From DATCDE01 sp038252405 (lineage in GTDB: Bacteria > Actinomycetota > Actinomycetes > Prado026): DNA of 64,000 nucleotides. The DNA is taken from assembly GCA_038252405.1 (NCBI GenBank), contig JBBSAJ010000007.1, forward strand, positions 1-64,000, written 5' to 3'. Of the stretch, positions 44,838 to 53,729 are shown one piece after another. The notes below the pieces were generated by a model, which saw only the letters and a program-made list of their open reading frames with translations, made no database searches and had not been told where the DNA came from. Numbering within the stretch: the first letter of the stretch is position 1; each line of letters begins with the position of its first letter. The position numbers and the translations under genes were made by a program.

Positions 44838-45188
44838 TCAGCTACCGGCAGGGCGGTCCTGCGGCTGCTGCGAGACGGCCTCGGCCGCCGGCGCCGGGGC
44901 CGGCACGGGGGCTGGCTGCGCGGCCGGCTGGGCCACCGGCTGGGCCACCGGCACCTGCTGGGGCGTTGCGTCGACCACCTGCTGGGGCGCAGCGACGATC
45001 TGCTGCGGCTGCGCCGGGGGCACCGACTGCCCGTCCTTGTCGCTCATCAGGCCCTGGGTCTCGGCCTTGAAGATGCGCAGCGAGCGGCCAAGCCCACGGG
45101 CTGCGTCCGGCAGCTTGCGGGAACCGAAGAGCAACAGGACGGCGAGGATGAGCAGCAGCCCCGCCGGGCTGTCAAAAAGTCGACCCAT
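44838..45188 (-). CDS. tatA: Twin-arginine translocase subunit TatA
   Basis: A 116-residue protein. LFDSPAGLLLILAVLLLFGS is the membrane helix, RKLPDAARGLGRSLRIFKAE the amphipathic helix with the FGSRKLP hinge. The tail is Pro/Ala/Gln-rich with repeated QPV/QPA units. It lines the transient pore for folded proteins. The start is ATG 45188. Confidence 0.96.
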   Translation of the reverse strand: MGRLFDSPAGLLLILAVLLLFGSRKLPDAARGLGRSLRIFKAETQGLMSDKDGQSVPPAQPQQIVAAPQQVVDATPQQVPVAQPVAQPAAQPAPVPAPAPAAEAVSQQPQDRPAGS

Positions 45189-45278
45189 CGGGTTGGCCTC
45201 TCTGTGGGACGTCCCGAGCATCATACGCGGCGATGTGTCCCCATGGGTCAGCCGAACGCCTGGCGTCCCGCCGACCGG

Positions 45279-45611
45279 TCAGCCGCGGCGGACCCCGTGC
45301 AGGTCGGCGGTGACCTGGTCGTGCTCGTCCAGCCACAGCGCGAAGTCGAGCAGGTCGTCGTAGGACAGCTGGGGCCCGTCGTGCCGCTCGAGCGCCTCGG
45401 CCGGGATGTGCCACTGCTGCGCGTGGACGCCGCCGGACATCAGCAGGGCCACGACCTCCTCGTCGGCCGGCTTCTTGACCTCACCCTGGCAGCGCGGGCA
45501 GTCGAAGGCGTACGTGGACCACTCCGGCAGAGAGCAGACGGTCAGTCGCAGCTCGGCCGGCTTCAGCTCGACGTCCCCGCAGGTTGAGCAGGTCGCCCTG
45601 ATGGTGGTCAT
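45279..45611 (-). CDS. Zinc-ribbon-like protein between pafC and tatA
   Basis: A 110-residue protein with a two-pair Cys ribbon (ATCSTCGDVEL and FDCPRCQGEV) and an acidic C-terminal half (EEVVALLMSG, LSYDDLLDFALWLDEHDQV). I do not know its role. It starts at ATG 45611; the ATG at 45680 is less likely. Its place between the PafBC regulator pair and the Tat genes is not the mycobacterial pattern but may be frequent in other actinobacteria. Confidence 0.75.
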   Translation of the reverse strand: MTTIRATCSTCGDVELKPAELRLTVCSLPEWSTYAFDCPRCQGEVKKPADEEVVALLMSGGVHAQQWHIPAEALERHDGPQLSYDDLLDFALWLDEHDQVTADLHGVRRG

Positions 45612-45707
45612 CGCGTGGTCCTTTCGCCCCCTCGAGGCCCCCCCGAGGTCTGTCGCTGTGGGCATCGGCACCCTGACCACGCACCTTGAACCGGTCGAAC
45701 GGCGTTG

Positions 45708-46673
45708 TCAGCGCGACACGCCGTACGCCGCCAGTGCCGCCGTGGCGTCCGCAGCGACCTCGGCCGCGAGCTCAGCGGGCTGGACGACGGTCGCCGCGCC
45801 GCCCAGGCGCAGCACCAGCCGCCGCACCAGCCGGGGGTCGGCGGTGCGCAGCACCACCTGCACGGCGCCGCCGGGCCGCTCCTGCACCGACTCGCACGGG
45901 TAGTACTCGCTGACCCAGCGGGCTCGCGGCGCGAGCTCGAGGGTGACCACGACGTCGTCCGGCGAGGGGTGGAAGGTGCCCGAGTCGGCCGGCAGGGCGG
46001 CCTCGGGGGGCGGCGCGGACGGCGTGTCGAGGACCTCGGCGGCCAGCACCCGCTCCAGTCGGAAGGTCCGGACCGCCTCGCTGGAGTGGCACCAGCCCTC
46101 CAGGTAGCCCACGCCGTCCACGGTCACGGCCCGCATCGGGTCGACGTCCCGCTCGGTCACCTCGTCGCGAGCCGGCACCCAGTACCGCAGCCGCAGCCGA
46201 CGGTGCTCCGACAGCGCCCGGGCGACGACGCCGGCGACGACCTCTCCCGCGCCGCCGACCGCGGCTGCCGGCGGCGCGGTCGGCCCGCTCGGCAGCCGCA
46301 GGTCCCCGGCCAGGTCCTCGAGCTTGGCGAGCACGCTGTCCACGGCGTCCCGGTCGGTCAGCCCCGGCGTGGCCGCGAGGGTCCGCAGGCCCACCACGAG
46401 GGCGACGGTCTCGTCGGGGCGCAGCCGCAGCGGGCGTCCGATCACCTGCGGGTCGAGCACCGTGATCCGGTCGGAGTCCAGGTAGTCGATGTCGATGAAG
46501 ACCTCGGGCTGGCCGGGCAGCTCGCAGGTGAAGGCCAGCTGCAGGTCCTTGTCCAGCTGGTCCACCGTGATCCCGAACGCGGCCGCGGCCTCGGCCTTGG
46601 TGACCCCGGGCCGGGCCTGCAGCCAGGGGACCAGCGCCAGCAGCCGGGCCAGCTGGGCCGCCGCGGCCGCCAT
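45708..46673 (-). CDS. pafC: PafC, WYL-domain partner of PafB
   Basis: A 321-residue protein: N-terminal winged helix (LARLLALVPWLQARPGVTKA), WYL domain (RRLRLRYWVPARDEVTERDV, LEGWCHSSEAVRTFRLERV) and the WCX C-terminal part. With PafB it forms the LexA-independent DNA damage activator of mycobacteria, which responds to single-stranded DNA through the WYL domain. Its ATG overlaps the pafB stop by one base (TGATG). Confidence 0.95.
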   Translation of the reverse strand: MAAAAAQLARLLALVPWLQARPGVTKAEAAAAFGITVDQLDKDLQLAFTCELPGQPEVFIDIDYLDSDRITVLDPQVIGRPLRLRPDETVALVVGLRTLAATPGLTDRDAVDSVLAKLEDLAGDLRLPSGPTAPPAAAVGGAGEVVAGVVARALSEHRRLRLRYWVPARDEVTERDVDPMRAVTVDGVGYLEGWCHSSEAVRTFRLERVLAAEVLDTPSAPPPEAALPADSGTFHPSPDDVVVTLELAPRARWVSEYYPCESVQERPGGAVQVVLRTADPRLVRRLVLRLGGAATVVQPAELAAEVAADATAALAAYGVSR

Positions 46674-47644
46674 CAGGCCGCCCCGCCGGCCACGGCCCGC
46701 AGCCGCTCGATGACGGCCTCGCGCAGCTCGACCGGTCCCTCGACCACCACCGCGGAGCCATACGAGGCGATGTCCTCGGCCAGCCGCTCGAGGTCGGTGA
46801 ACCCGATCTGCAGCCGGTCGTACCCGGTCGCCGGGTCGGCGTCCGAGGTGGCCGACTCGGCCTGGCGGCGCAGCCCGTAGCCGGCGTCCGGGCGGACCAG
46901 CACCCGCGCCCGACCCCTGACCAGGACCGGGTCGGTGGCCGTGACCCGCTCGCGCGGGTCCACGTCCGCAGGCACCGTGTACGCGCCGTCCGGGCCGTCG
47001 CTCCCGACCGCCCCCACGATCCGGGACAGCCGGAACACCCGCTCGTCGTGCCGGTCCCGGTCGAACCCGACGACATACCAGCGGCCCTGCTGCGACACCA
47101 CGCCCCAGGGCTCGAGGTGCCGTTCGGCGGTCTCGGCGCTGCCGGGGTTCCGGTAGCCGAACCGGACCGGACGGCGGGCCGCCACGGCCGCGGTGAGGGG
47201 GCCGAAGGCGGCCTCACCCCCGGACATCCGGGGCTGCACCGCTGGCAGGGCGTCCGGGTCCACGTCGACGCCGTCCGCCTCGAGCTTGCGCAGCGCTCGG
47301 GCCGCGGCCTCGGCCTGGCCCTCCTCCCGCCAGACCCGGGCGGCCACCGCCACGGCGGTCATCTCCGGTGCGGTCAGGTGCAGCTCGGGCAGTGCGTAGG
47401 CGGCCGGCTCGATCCGGTAGCCGGGCTCGTCATGGCCGGGGCCGAGCTCGGCGGTCTCGAGGGGCACGCCCATCTCGCGCAGCTCGTTCTTGTCCCGCTC
47501 GAACATCCGTTCGAACGCCTCGACGGTCGGGCACGCCGCATAGTCGGGGATCGCCGCGCGCAGCCGGTCCTTGACCACCGGGCGCTGCGCGCTGGCCAGG
47601 CACAGCACCAGCTGCAGGAGCCGTTCGGTCTTGGACTCAGACAT
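46673..47644 (-). CDS. pafB: PafB, WYL-domain transcription regulator
   Basis: A 323-residue protein with winged helix (ERLLQLVLCLASAQRPVVKD), WYL domain (RRPVRFGYRNPGSAETAERH, RWYVVGFDRDRHDERVFRLS) and WCX tail. It pairs with PafC to activate recA, the proteasome genes and other repair functions on DNA damage. The start is ATG 47644; longer frames above it are GC artefacts. Confidence 0.95.
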   Translation of the reverse strand: MSESKTERLLQLVLCLASAQRPVVKDRLRAAIPDYAACPTVEAFERMFERDKNELREMGVPLETAELGPGHDEPGYRIEPAAYALPELHLTAPEMTAVAVAARVWREEGQAEAAARALRKLEADGVDVDPDALPAVQPRMSGGEAAFGPLTAAVAARRPVRFGYRNPGSAETAERHLEPWGVVSQQGRWYVVGFDRDRHDERVFRLSRIVGAVGSDGPDGAYTVPADVDPRERVTATDPVLVRGRARVLVRPDAGYGLRRQAESATSDADPATGYDRLQIGFTDLERLAEDIASYGSAVVVEGPVELREAVIERLRAVAGGAA

Positions 47645-47670
47645 CGTGGACTCGGCGGACTGCGGGGGTG

Positions 47671-48033
47671 CTACCGCACGCCGAGCAGGTCGATCACGAA
47701 CACCAGCGTCCGGCCGGACAGCCGGTGCCCGCCACCGGCCGCGCCGTACGCCTGCTCCGGAGGGATGACCAGCTGGCGGCGGCCGCCGACCTTCATGCCC
47801 GGGATGCCGTCCTGCCAGCCCTTGATCAGCCCGCGCAGCGCGAACTCGATCGGCTCGCCCCGGTTCCACGACGAGTCGAACTCCTCGCCCGTGTCGAACT
47901 CGACCCCCAGGTAGTGGACGAGCACGGTCGCCCCGGCCACCGCCTCGGCGCCGTCCCCGACGGCCAGGTCGGTGATCTGCAGCGTCGTCGGCGGCTCGCC
48001 CCCTGGGAAGTCGACCTCGGGCTTCTCGCTCAC
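47671..48033 (-). CDS. FKBP-type peptidyl-prolyl isomerase
   Basis: A 120-residue cytoplasmic FKBP with VLVHYLGVEFDTGEEFDSSW, GLIKGWQDGIPGMKVGGRRQ and VIPPEQAYG, all the core residues of the isomerase site. It sits between pafA and pafB, as in Streptomyces and other actinobacteria, though a link to the proteasome is not shown. The start is GTG 48033. Confidence 0.95.
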   Translation of the reverse strand: MSEKPEVDFPGGEPPTTLQITDLAVGDGAEAVAGATVLVHYLGVEFDTGEEFDSSWNRGEPIEFALRGLIKGWQDGIPGMKVGGRRQLVIPPEQAYGAAGGGHRLSGRTLVFVIDLLGVR

Positions 48034-48115
48034 GCGTCCGGTCCTCTCGCTGGGATGGGCTCACGACGGTGCGGCGAGCCGGTCGGCCCACCCTAGGGCA
48101 AGCGGCCGGCCCCTT

Positions 48116-48136
48116 CATGGCGGCGGCGTCGCCATG
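48116..48136 (-). terminator. Hairpin after pafA
   Basis: CATGGCG and CGCCATG form a 7-bp stem with a 7-nt loop, directly after the pafA stop and before the FKBP gene. It may trim read-through between the proteasome and paf genes. No T run follows. Confidence 0.35.
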
Positions 48137-48142
48137 GGTGGG

Positions 48143-49504
48143 TCACATCGACGCGATCAGCTTCTCCACCCGTTCGTCGACGGACCGGAACGGGTCCTTG
48201 CACAGCACGGTGCGCTGCGCCTGGTCGTTCAGCTTCAGGTGCACCCAGTCCACGGTGAAGTCGCGGCGCCGCTCCTGCGCCCGGCGGATGAACTCCCCGC
48301 GCAGCCGTGCCCGGGTGGTCTGCGGCGGGATGCTCTTGGCCTCGAACACGTCGAGGTCCCGGACCACCCGCTCCACCAGGCCGCGCCGCTCCAGCAGGTA
48401 GTACAGGCCGCGACGGCGGCTGATGTCGTGGTAGGCGAGGTCCAGCTGCGCCACCCGGGGGTGCGCCAACGACAGGTCGTGCTTGTCCTGGTAGCGCTCG
48501 ATCAGCCGGCGCTTGACCACCCAGTCGATCTCACGCTCCACCAGCGCCAGCTTGTCGCTCTCGACCGCCTCGAGGGTGCGGCCCCACAGGTCCAGCACCC
48601 GCTTGGCCACCACGTCGTCGGTGCCGCGACGCTCGACGAAGTCCCTGGCCTTGGTGAAGTACTCGGTCTGGATGTCCAGCGCGCTGACCTCGCGGCCGTT
48701 CGCCAGCCGTACGGTGCGGCGCCCGGTCATGTCGTGGCTGATCTCGCGGATCGCCCGGATCGGGTTCTCCAGGCTGAGGTCGCGGAGCACCACGCCGGCC
48801 TCGATCATGCGCAGCACCAGGTCGGCGGAGCCCACCTTGAGCAGGGTGGTCGGCTCGGCCATGTTCGAGTCGCCCACGATGACGTGCAGCCGGCGGTACT
48901 TCTCGGCGTCCGCGTGCGGCTCGTCCCGGGTGTTGATGATCGGGCGGCTGCGGGTGGTGGCGCTGGAGACGCCCTCCCAGATGTGCTCGGCCCGCTGGGA
49001 CAGGCAGTACACGGCGCCGCGCGGGGTCTGCAGCACCTTCCCGGCCCCGGCGATGAGCTGCCGGCTGACCAGGAAGGGGATGAGGACGTCGGACAGCCGG
49101 CCGAAGTCGCCGCCGCGCCCGACCAGGTAGTTCTCGTGGCAGCCGTAGGAGTTGCCGGCCGAGTCGGTGTTGTTCTTGAACAGGTAGACGTCCCCGGGGA
49201 TGCCCTCCTCGTGCAACCGCCGTTCGGCGTCCACGAGCAGCCCCTCGAGGATCCGCTCCCCCGCCTTGTCGTGCGCGACCAGCTCGGTCAGGTCGTCGCA
49301 CTCCGGGCTCGCGTACTCCGGGTGGCTGCCGACGTCCAGGTACAGCCGGGCGCCGTTGCGCAGGAACACGTTGCTGCTGCGGCCCCACGAGACCACCCGG
49401 CGGAACAGGTACCGGGCGACCTCGTCCGGGGAGAGCCGGCGCTGCCCGCGGAAGGTGCAGGTGACGCCGTACTCGGTCTCGATGCCGAAGATGCGGCGGT
49501 CCAT
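48143..49504 (-). CDS. pafA: Pup-protein ligase PafA
   Basis: A 453-residue ligase that uses ATP to join the C-terminal Glu of Pup to lysines of target proteins. RRIFGIETEYGVTCTF, LFRRVVSWGRSSNVFLRNGA, VGSHPEYASPECDDL and NTDSAGNSYGCHENYLVGR carry the Mg/ATP and Pup-binding residues. It is homologous to Dop here (56 kb), from which it differs by lacking the Dop loop. It lies 22 bp after prcA. Confidence 0.98.
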   Translation of the reverse strand: MDRRIFGIETEYGVTCTFRGQRRLSPDEVARYLFRRVVSWGRSSNVFLRNGARLYLDVGSHPEYASPECDDLTELVAHDKAGERILEGLLVDAERRLHEEGIPGDVYLFKNNTDSAGNSYGCHENYLVGRGGDFGRLSDVLIPFLVSRQLIAGAGKVLQTPRGAVYCLSQRAEHIWEGVSSATTRSRPIINTRDEPHADAEKYRRLHVIVGDSNMAEPTTLLKVGSADLVLRMIEAGVVLRDLSLENPIRAIREISHDMTGRRTVRLANGREVSALDIQTEYFTKARDFVERRGTDDVVAKRVLDLWGRTLEAVESDKLALVEREIDWVVKRRLIERYQDKHDLSLAHPRVAQLDLAYHDISRRRGLYYLLERRGLVERVVRDLDVFEAKSIPPQTTRARLRGEFIRRAQERRRDFTVDWVHLKLNDQAQRTVLCKDPFRSVDERVEKLIASM

Positions 49505-49526
49505 CGACTCAGCCTAGGCCCGCTGC

Positions 49527-50225
49527 TCAGCCACCGCTGAGCAGCGCGCCGAGCTGGTCGCCCACGATGCGGCGGAACTTGCGGGCCAGCGGCCGGGTCC
49601 GGTCCAGCACGGCCACCTCCAGCTGGCCGGCGCCGAGCTCCCGCGGCTCGCCGCCACCGTGCTCGGCCAGGGTGCCCACGGCCAGCTGCAGCGCCGGGGC
49701 GAGCGGCTGGCCCTCCTCGTAGCTCTCGGCGAGCGCGTCGGTGATCTGGGCCGCCTGGCCACCCATGGCGACGAAGCCGTGCTCGTCGGCGACCGAGCCG
49801 TCGAAGGTCAGCCGGTACATCTGGTCCTCGGGTGCGGTGTCGCCGACCTCGGCCACCACGATCTCCACCTCGTACGGCTTGTTCGTCTCGGTGAAGATGG
49901 TGCCCAGAGTCTGCGCGTACGCGTTGGCGAGGCTGCGTCCGCTCACGTCCCGCCGGTCGTAGGAGTAGCCGCGCATGTCGGCGTGCCGGACGCCGGCCAC
50001 CCGCAGGTTCTCGAACTCGTTGTACTTGCCCACCGCCGCGAACGCGATCCGGTCGTAGATCTCGCTGACCTTGTGCAGCGCCCGCGAGGGGTTCTCGGCC
50101 ACGAACGCGATGCCGTCGGCGTACTGGACGACGACCACGCTGCGCCCGCGGGCGATGCCCTTGCGGGCGTAGTCCGCCTTGTCCTTGATGATCTGCTCGG
50201 GCGAGACGTAGAAGGGCATGGACAC
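49527..50225 (-). CDS. prcA: Proteasome alpha subunit
   Basis: A 232-residue subunit of the 20S core that forms the outer gated rings. FYVSPEQIIKDKADYARKGI and GRSVVVVQYADGIAFVAENP are the conserved gate and core. I start it at GTG 50225 (MSMPFYVSPEQ) since related proteins begin MSxPF; ATG 50219 is possible. It has no catalytic Thr, as expected. Confidence 0.97.
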   Translation of the reverse strand: MSMPFYVSPEQIIKDKADYARKGIARGRSVVVVQYADGIAFVAENPSRALHKVSEIYDRIAFAAVGKYNEFENLRVAGVRHADMRGYSYDRRDVSGRSLANAYAQTLGTIFTETNKPYEVEIVVAEVGDTAPEDQMYRLTFDGSVADEHGFVAMGGQAAQITDALAESYEEGQPLAPALQLAVGTLAEHGGGEPRELGAGQLEVAVLDRTRPLARKFRRIVGDQLGALLSGG

Positions 50226-50289
50226 CGGGAGACGTCCTTAGCGGGTCGGGTCGGGTGGGTTCGGGCCTGGTGGTCCGGGGAGGGGCCGG

Positions 50290-51132
50290 CTAGGGCAGCG
50301 GGGCGTTGGGGCCGTCGGGGCGGGCCATCCGGGCCGCGACGACGCGGTCGACGACCGCGCCGACCTCGTCGTCCGGCAGTCGCCGGAAGCCGGCCTCGGT
50401 GACGGCCGTGACGACCGGGAAGATCCGTCGGGCGAGGTCCGGTCCGCCGGTGGCGGAGTCCTCATCGGCGGCGTCGTACAGCGCCTCGACACAGGCCGCG
50501 ACGGCCTGGTCCTCGCGCAGCTGCGGACCGTAGAGCTTCTTCAGCGCCCCGCGGGCGAACAGCGATCCGGAGCCGACCGAGTGGAACGAGTGCTCCTCGT
50601 ACCGCCCGCCGGTCACGTCGTAGGAGAAGATCCGGCCGATCCGGCGATCGAGGTCCCAGCCGGCGAACAGCGGGACGACGGCGAGTCCCTGCATGGCCAT
50701 CCCGAGGTTGCCGCGCACCAGCGCGGACAGCCGGTTGGCCTTGCCGTCCAGCGACAGCGACGTGCCCTCGATCTTCTCGTAGTGCTCGAGCTCGACCTGG
50801 AACAGCCGCACGACCTCGATGGCCAGGCCGGCCGCACCGGCGATCCCCACGCAGGAGAACTCGTCGGCCGGGAACACCTTCTCGATGTCCCGCTGGGCGA
50901 TGACGTTGCCCATCGTCGCCCGCCGGTCCCCCGCCATGATGACGCCGCCCGGGTAGGTGGCGGACACGATCGTGGTGCCGTGCGGGACGTCGACCGGGCC
51001 GCCCGGTAGCGGACGGCGGCTGGGCAGCAGCTCCGGCGCCTGCTCGGACAGGAACTCGGTGAACGAGGCGTTCCCTGGGGCGAAGTAGGGCGAGGGCAAC
51101 CGACCGTCGATGCGAGAGTCTCCCACCGTCAC
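50290..51132 (-). CDS. prcB: Proteasome beta subunit
   Basis: A 280-residue catalytic subunit. A 52-residue propeptide ends at HG, and Thr53 in HGTTIVSATYPGG becomes the N-terminal nucleophile. GDRRATMGNVIAQRD and KVFPADEFSCVGIAGAAGLA are conserved. Its GTG overlaps the pup stop in GTGA, so Pup and the core are co-translated. Confidence 0.97.
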   Translation of the reverse strand: MTVGDSRIDGRLPSPYFAPGNASFTEFLSEQAPELLPSRRPLPGGPVDVPHGTTIVSATYPGGVIMAGDRRATMGNVIAQRDIEKVFPADEFSCVGIAGAAGLAIEVVRLFQVELEHYEKIEGTSLSLDGKANRLSALVRGNLGMAMQGLAVVPLFAGWDLDRRIGRIFSYDVTGGRYEEHSFHSVGSGSLFARGALKKLYGPQLREDQAVAACVEALYDAADEDSATGGPDLARRIFPVVTAVTEAGFRRLPDDEVGAVVDRVVAARMARPDGPNAPLP

Positions 51133-51344
51133 TGACCGCCCTTCTGCACGAACCCGCGGACGAACTCCTCGGAGTTGGTCTCGAGGACCTCGTCGATCTC
51201 GTCGAGCAGCGAGTCCACGTCGTCGTCCAGCGCGGCCTTGCGTTCGGCCACCTCGGCGGCGGTCTCCTCGGCCTGGGCCGTCTCCTCGGCCTCATCGGCC
51301 CGGCGCTGAGCTCGGTCCTGCCCGCCAGCGTCCTTGCTGCTCAT
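51129..51344 (-). CDS. pup: Prokaryotic ubiquitin-like protein Pup
   Basis: A 71-residue disordered protein whose C-terminal half holds DSLLDEIDEVLETNSEEFVR and ends GGQ, so Dop must deamidate the last Gln to Glu before PafA can use it. The N-terminal half is the degron threaded by Arc. The start ATG 51344 with GGGAGGGTG upstream is preferred over longer frames. dop, usually the gene just upstream, is here 4 kb away. Confidence 0.98.
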   Translation of the reverse strand: MSSKDAGGQDRAQRRADEAEETAQAEETAAEVAERKAALDDDVDSLLDEIDEVLETNSEEFVRGFVQKGGQ

Positions 51345-51510
51345 GGCACCCTCCCGCGCTCGTCCAACCGCTCGTTCGACTCTAGTCGTCGGCACGGCGG
51401 GTCTGCCCGATGAGCGGCTCAAGACGGGCCGTCACGCGCGCCGATCTTCTTAGCCGGGGGTTATCCAGCGGCTCGCGGCCGCTTAGCGCGCGAGAAGGGA
51501 CCGTCGTTCC

Positions 51511-52092
51511 ATGGAGTTCACCCCTCGCCGTCGCGACCACGCGGTTCACGTCGTCGACGCGCTCACCGCGAGCTTCGTCGCCGGATCCATCGTGGCCACC
51601 GGGGCGGTCGCCGCCACCTTCGCCGGACCGACCACCGCTGCCGCCCCCATGACAGCCACCGCTGACCAGGCCGCCGCGGCCGCGCCGGCCGCCCAGGGTG
51701 GCGCGCCGGGTGCGCTCGCCCCCGCCGCGGTGCGCCCCACCGGCGCCACCACGGCCAAGGCCCCGGCTGCCGCGACGGCCAAGACCACCGCAGCGGCCAC
51801 CGCGGCGGCGCAGCCGGCCGATCGGACGACCACCCAGACCACCACCAAGGTGACCGCCGGCTCGACGCCGGCGGCCAGGACGGCCAGCCAGCCGGCCGCG
51901 AAGGCAGGGACCGCCACAACCGCGCCGGCGCCTCCGACCAAGTCCGCCGCCGCGCCGAGCACCCCGGCCCCGCAGCCGGTGACCCAGCCGGCCGCTCCGC
52001 CACCGGCTCCGGCCCCCACCCCGAAGCCGGCGGCCACCACGCCGCCGCCCGCCGCCGCGCCGAGCGCCTCGACGAAGCCATCGGGAGGGTGA
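51511..52092 (+). CDS. Pro/Ala/Thr-rich membrane-anchored or exported protein
   Basis: A 193-residue protein. After a charged N-terminus (EFTPRRRDHAVHVVDAL) comes one hydrophobic helix (residues about 19-38), then 150 residues made almost only of Ala, Pro, Thr, Lys and Ser, a flexible spacer like those crossing the cell wall. No folded domain is visible. It is the first gene of the five-gene redox cassette and ends 3 bp before apbE. A short TGATT at residues 77-81 faintly recalls ApbE acceptor sites but lacks the usual Asp. Confidence 0.7.
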   Translation: MEFTPRRRDHAVHVVDALTASFVAGSIVATGAVAATFAGPTTAAAPMTATADQAAAAAPAAQGGAPGALAPAAVRPTGATTAKAPAAATAKTTAAATAAAQPADRTTTQTTTKVTAGSTPAARTASQPAAKAGTATTAPAPPTKSAAAPSTPAPQPVTQPAAPPPAPAPTPKPAATTPPPAAAPSASTKPSGG

Positions 52093-52095
52093 ATA

Positions 52096-53028
52096 GTGGC
52101 CACGGTGGTCGAGCTCGCCACTGACTGGCCGCTGTGGAGCGGGACCGCACGGGTCGTCGTCCGTGCGGAGTCCGCCGACTCCGACCTGTTGGCCGCGGCC
52201 CGCGCGATCACCGAGGGCGAGGTCGCCGCGATCGACCGGGCGGCCAGCCGGTTCCGCACCGACTCCGAGGTCGCGGCGCTGGCCACGTCCGGAGGCCGGG
52301 CCGTCCCCGTCTCCCCCGTGCTCCTGCAGGCGCTGCAGGTGGCGCTGCGGGCCTCGGCGCTGACCGACGGCGCGGTCGACTCCACCCTCGGCGGGGCGCT
52401 CGTGGCCGTCGGCTTCGACCGCGACTTCGCCGCCCTACCGGCCGACCGCGCCACCGCCATCGCGCCGGTGCGGCGCACGGTCTCCTGGCGCGATGTGGAG
52501 GTCGATGCCGCAGCCGGGACGGTGCGGGTGCCCCCGGGCGTGCTGCTCGACCTGGGTGCGACCGCGAAGGCGCTCGCCGCCGACCGGGCCGCCGACTCGG
52601 TGCTGCGCCGGTTCGGGGTCCCGGTGCTCGTGGAGCTGCTCGGCGACCTCGCCGTCCGTGGCACCGTCCCCGGCCAGCCGTGGGTGGTCGAGGTGAGCGA
52701 GGGGGGCGACTCGGCGGCCCAGCTGGTGCAGATCGAGGACGGCGGCCTGGCCACGTCGTCCACCCGGGTCCGGCACTGGCGGATGGCCGGCCAACCGGTC
52801 CACCACCTGCTCGACCCGGTCACCGGCCTGCCGGTCCGGGAGTCCTGGCGGACCGTGTCCGTGAGCGCCGCCACCTGCGTGGACGCCAACATCGCCTCGA
52901 CGGCCGCCATCGTCAAGGGCGTGGCCGGGCTGGCCTGGCTGCGGTCCACCGGGCTGCCGGCCCGGCTGGTCGCCCTCGACGGCTCGGTGCTGGAGATCGG
53001 CGGCTGGCCAGCCGAAGGAACAGCATGA
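52096..53028 (+). CDS. apbE: FAD:protein FMN transferase (ApbE)
   Basis: A 310-residue enzyme that takes FMN from FAD and attaches it to Thr or Ser of an extracytoplasmic protein. IDRAASRFRTDSEVAAL, GAVDSTLGGALVAVGFDRDF, LDLGATAKALAADRAAD and HHLLDPVTGLPVRESW are the family blocks. No lipoprotein signal is seen at the N-terminus. It is coupled by ATGA to the ferric-reductase-like gene. No protein with a clear FMN_bind domain is encoded nearby, so its target is unclear. Confidence 0.93.
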   Translation: MATVVELATDWPLWSGTARVVVRAESADSDLLAAARAITEGEVAAIDRAASRFRTDSEVAALATSGGRAVPVSPVLLQALQVALRASALTDGAVDSTLGGALVAVGFDRDFAALPADRATAIAPVRRTVSWRDVEVDAAAGTVRVPPGVLLDLGATAKALAADRAADSVLRRFGVPVLVELLGDLAVRGTVPGQPWVVEVSEGGDSAAQLVQIEDGGLATSSTRVRHWRMAGQPVHHLLDPVTGLPVRESWRTVSVSAATCVDANIASTAAIVKGVAGLAWLRSTGLPARLVALDGSVLEIGGWPAEGTA

Positions 53029-53729
53029 GAACCGGACTGGTCGGCGTCTCGACCGACCCGCAGCTGGCCTGGTTCGTGCTGCGCGCGAGCGGGCTGGTGC
53101 TGCTCGTCGTCTACACGATCTCGACCGCGCTGGGTATCGCCAGCCGGGCCGGGCAGGCCGGCCGCTGGGTGCCCCGGTTCGTCTCCAACGACCTGCACCG
53201 GCGGATCAGCCTGTTCTCGATGGCGCTGCTGTTCGCGCACGTCGCCACCGCGGTGCTCGACACCTACGTGGTGATCACCTGGACCGATGCGGTGGTCCCC
53301 TTCGTGGGCACCTACCGGCCGCAGTGGCTCGGGCTGGGCACGCTGGCGCTCGACATCCTGTTGGCGGTCGTCCTCACCAGCCTGCTGCGGCACCGGATCG
53401 GCCACCGGGCCTGGCTGGTCATCCACTACGGCACCTACGCCGCCTGGCCGCTCATGGTCCTGCACTCGCTGGGGACCGGTACAGACGCCCGCCGGCCGAG
53501 TGTGCTGCTCGTGACGCTCGGCTGCGTGGTCGTGGTCCTGCTGGCCGTCGTGGCGCGGCTGCTGGACGCCCCCGGTCGGCTCGGGGCGGCCCGGCTGGCC
53601 GCCATGGTCTCGCTGCCCCTGCTCCTCGTCGGGCTGGTGCTGTGGACCCGTCAGGGGCCGCTTGCGCCGGGCTGGTCGAACCGGGCCGGCACCCCTCCCC
53701 CGTCGTCCAGTACGGGATCGGCCAAGTGA
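53025..53729 (+). CDS. Ferric-reductase-like transmembrane protein
   Basis: A 234-residue protein with about six membrane helices. His residues in LHRRISLFSMALLFAHVATA and HRAWLVIHYGTYAAWPLMVL are placed to bind two b-haems across the membrane, as in the ferric reductase/YedZ superfamily. There is no flavin domain, so the electrons must come from another protein; the NuoF-like gene next to it is the natural donor. It is coupled to apbE before and to the NuoF-like gene after by 4-bp overlaps. Confidence 0.88.
   Translation: MRTGLVGVSTDPQLAWFVLRASGLVLLVVYTISTALGIASRAGQAGRWVPRFVSNDLHRRISLFSMALLFAHVATAVLDTYVVITWTDAVVPFVGTYRPQWLGLGTLALDILLAVVLTSLLRHRIGHRAWLVIHYGTYAAWPLMVLHSLGTGTDARRPSVLLVTLGCVVVVLLAVVARLLDAPGRLGAARLAAMVSLPLLLVGLVLWTRQGPLAPGWSNRAGTPPPSSSTGSAK

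Noticed and set aside
51700..52080. Repeated GCC/ACC-rich DNA as a repeat array
   Set aside because: It is the coding bias of an Ala/Pro/Thr-rich protein; no regular unit length is seen.
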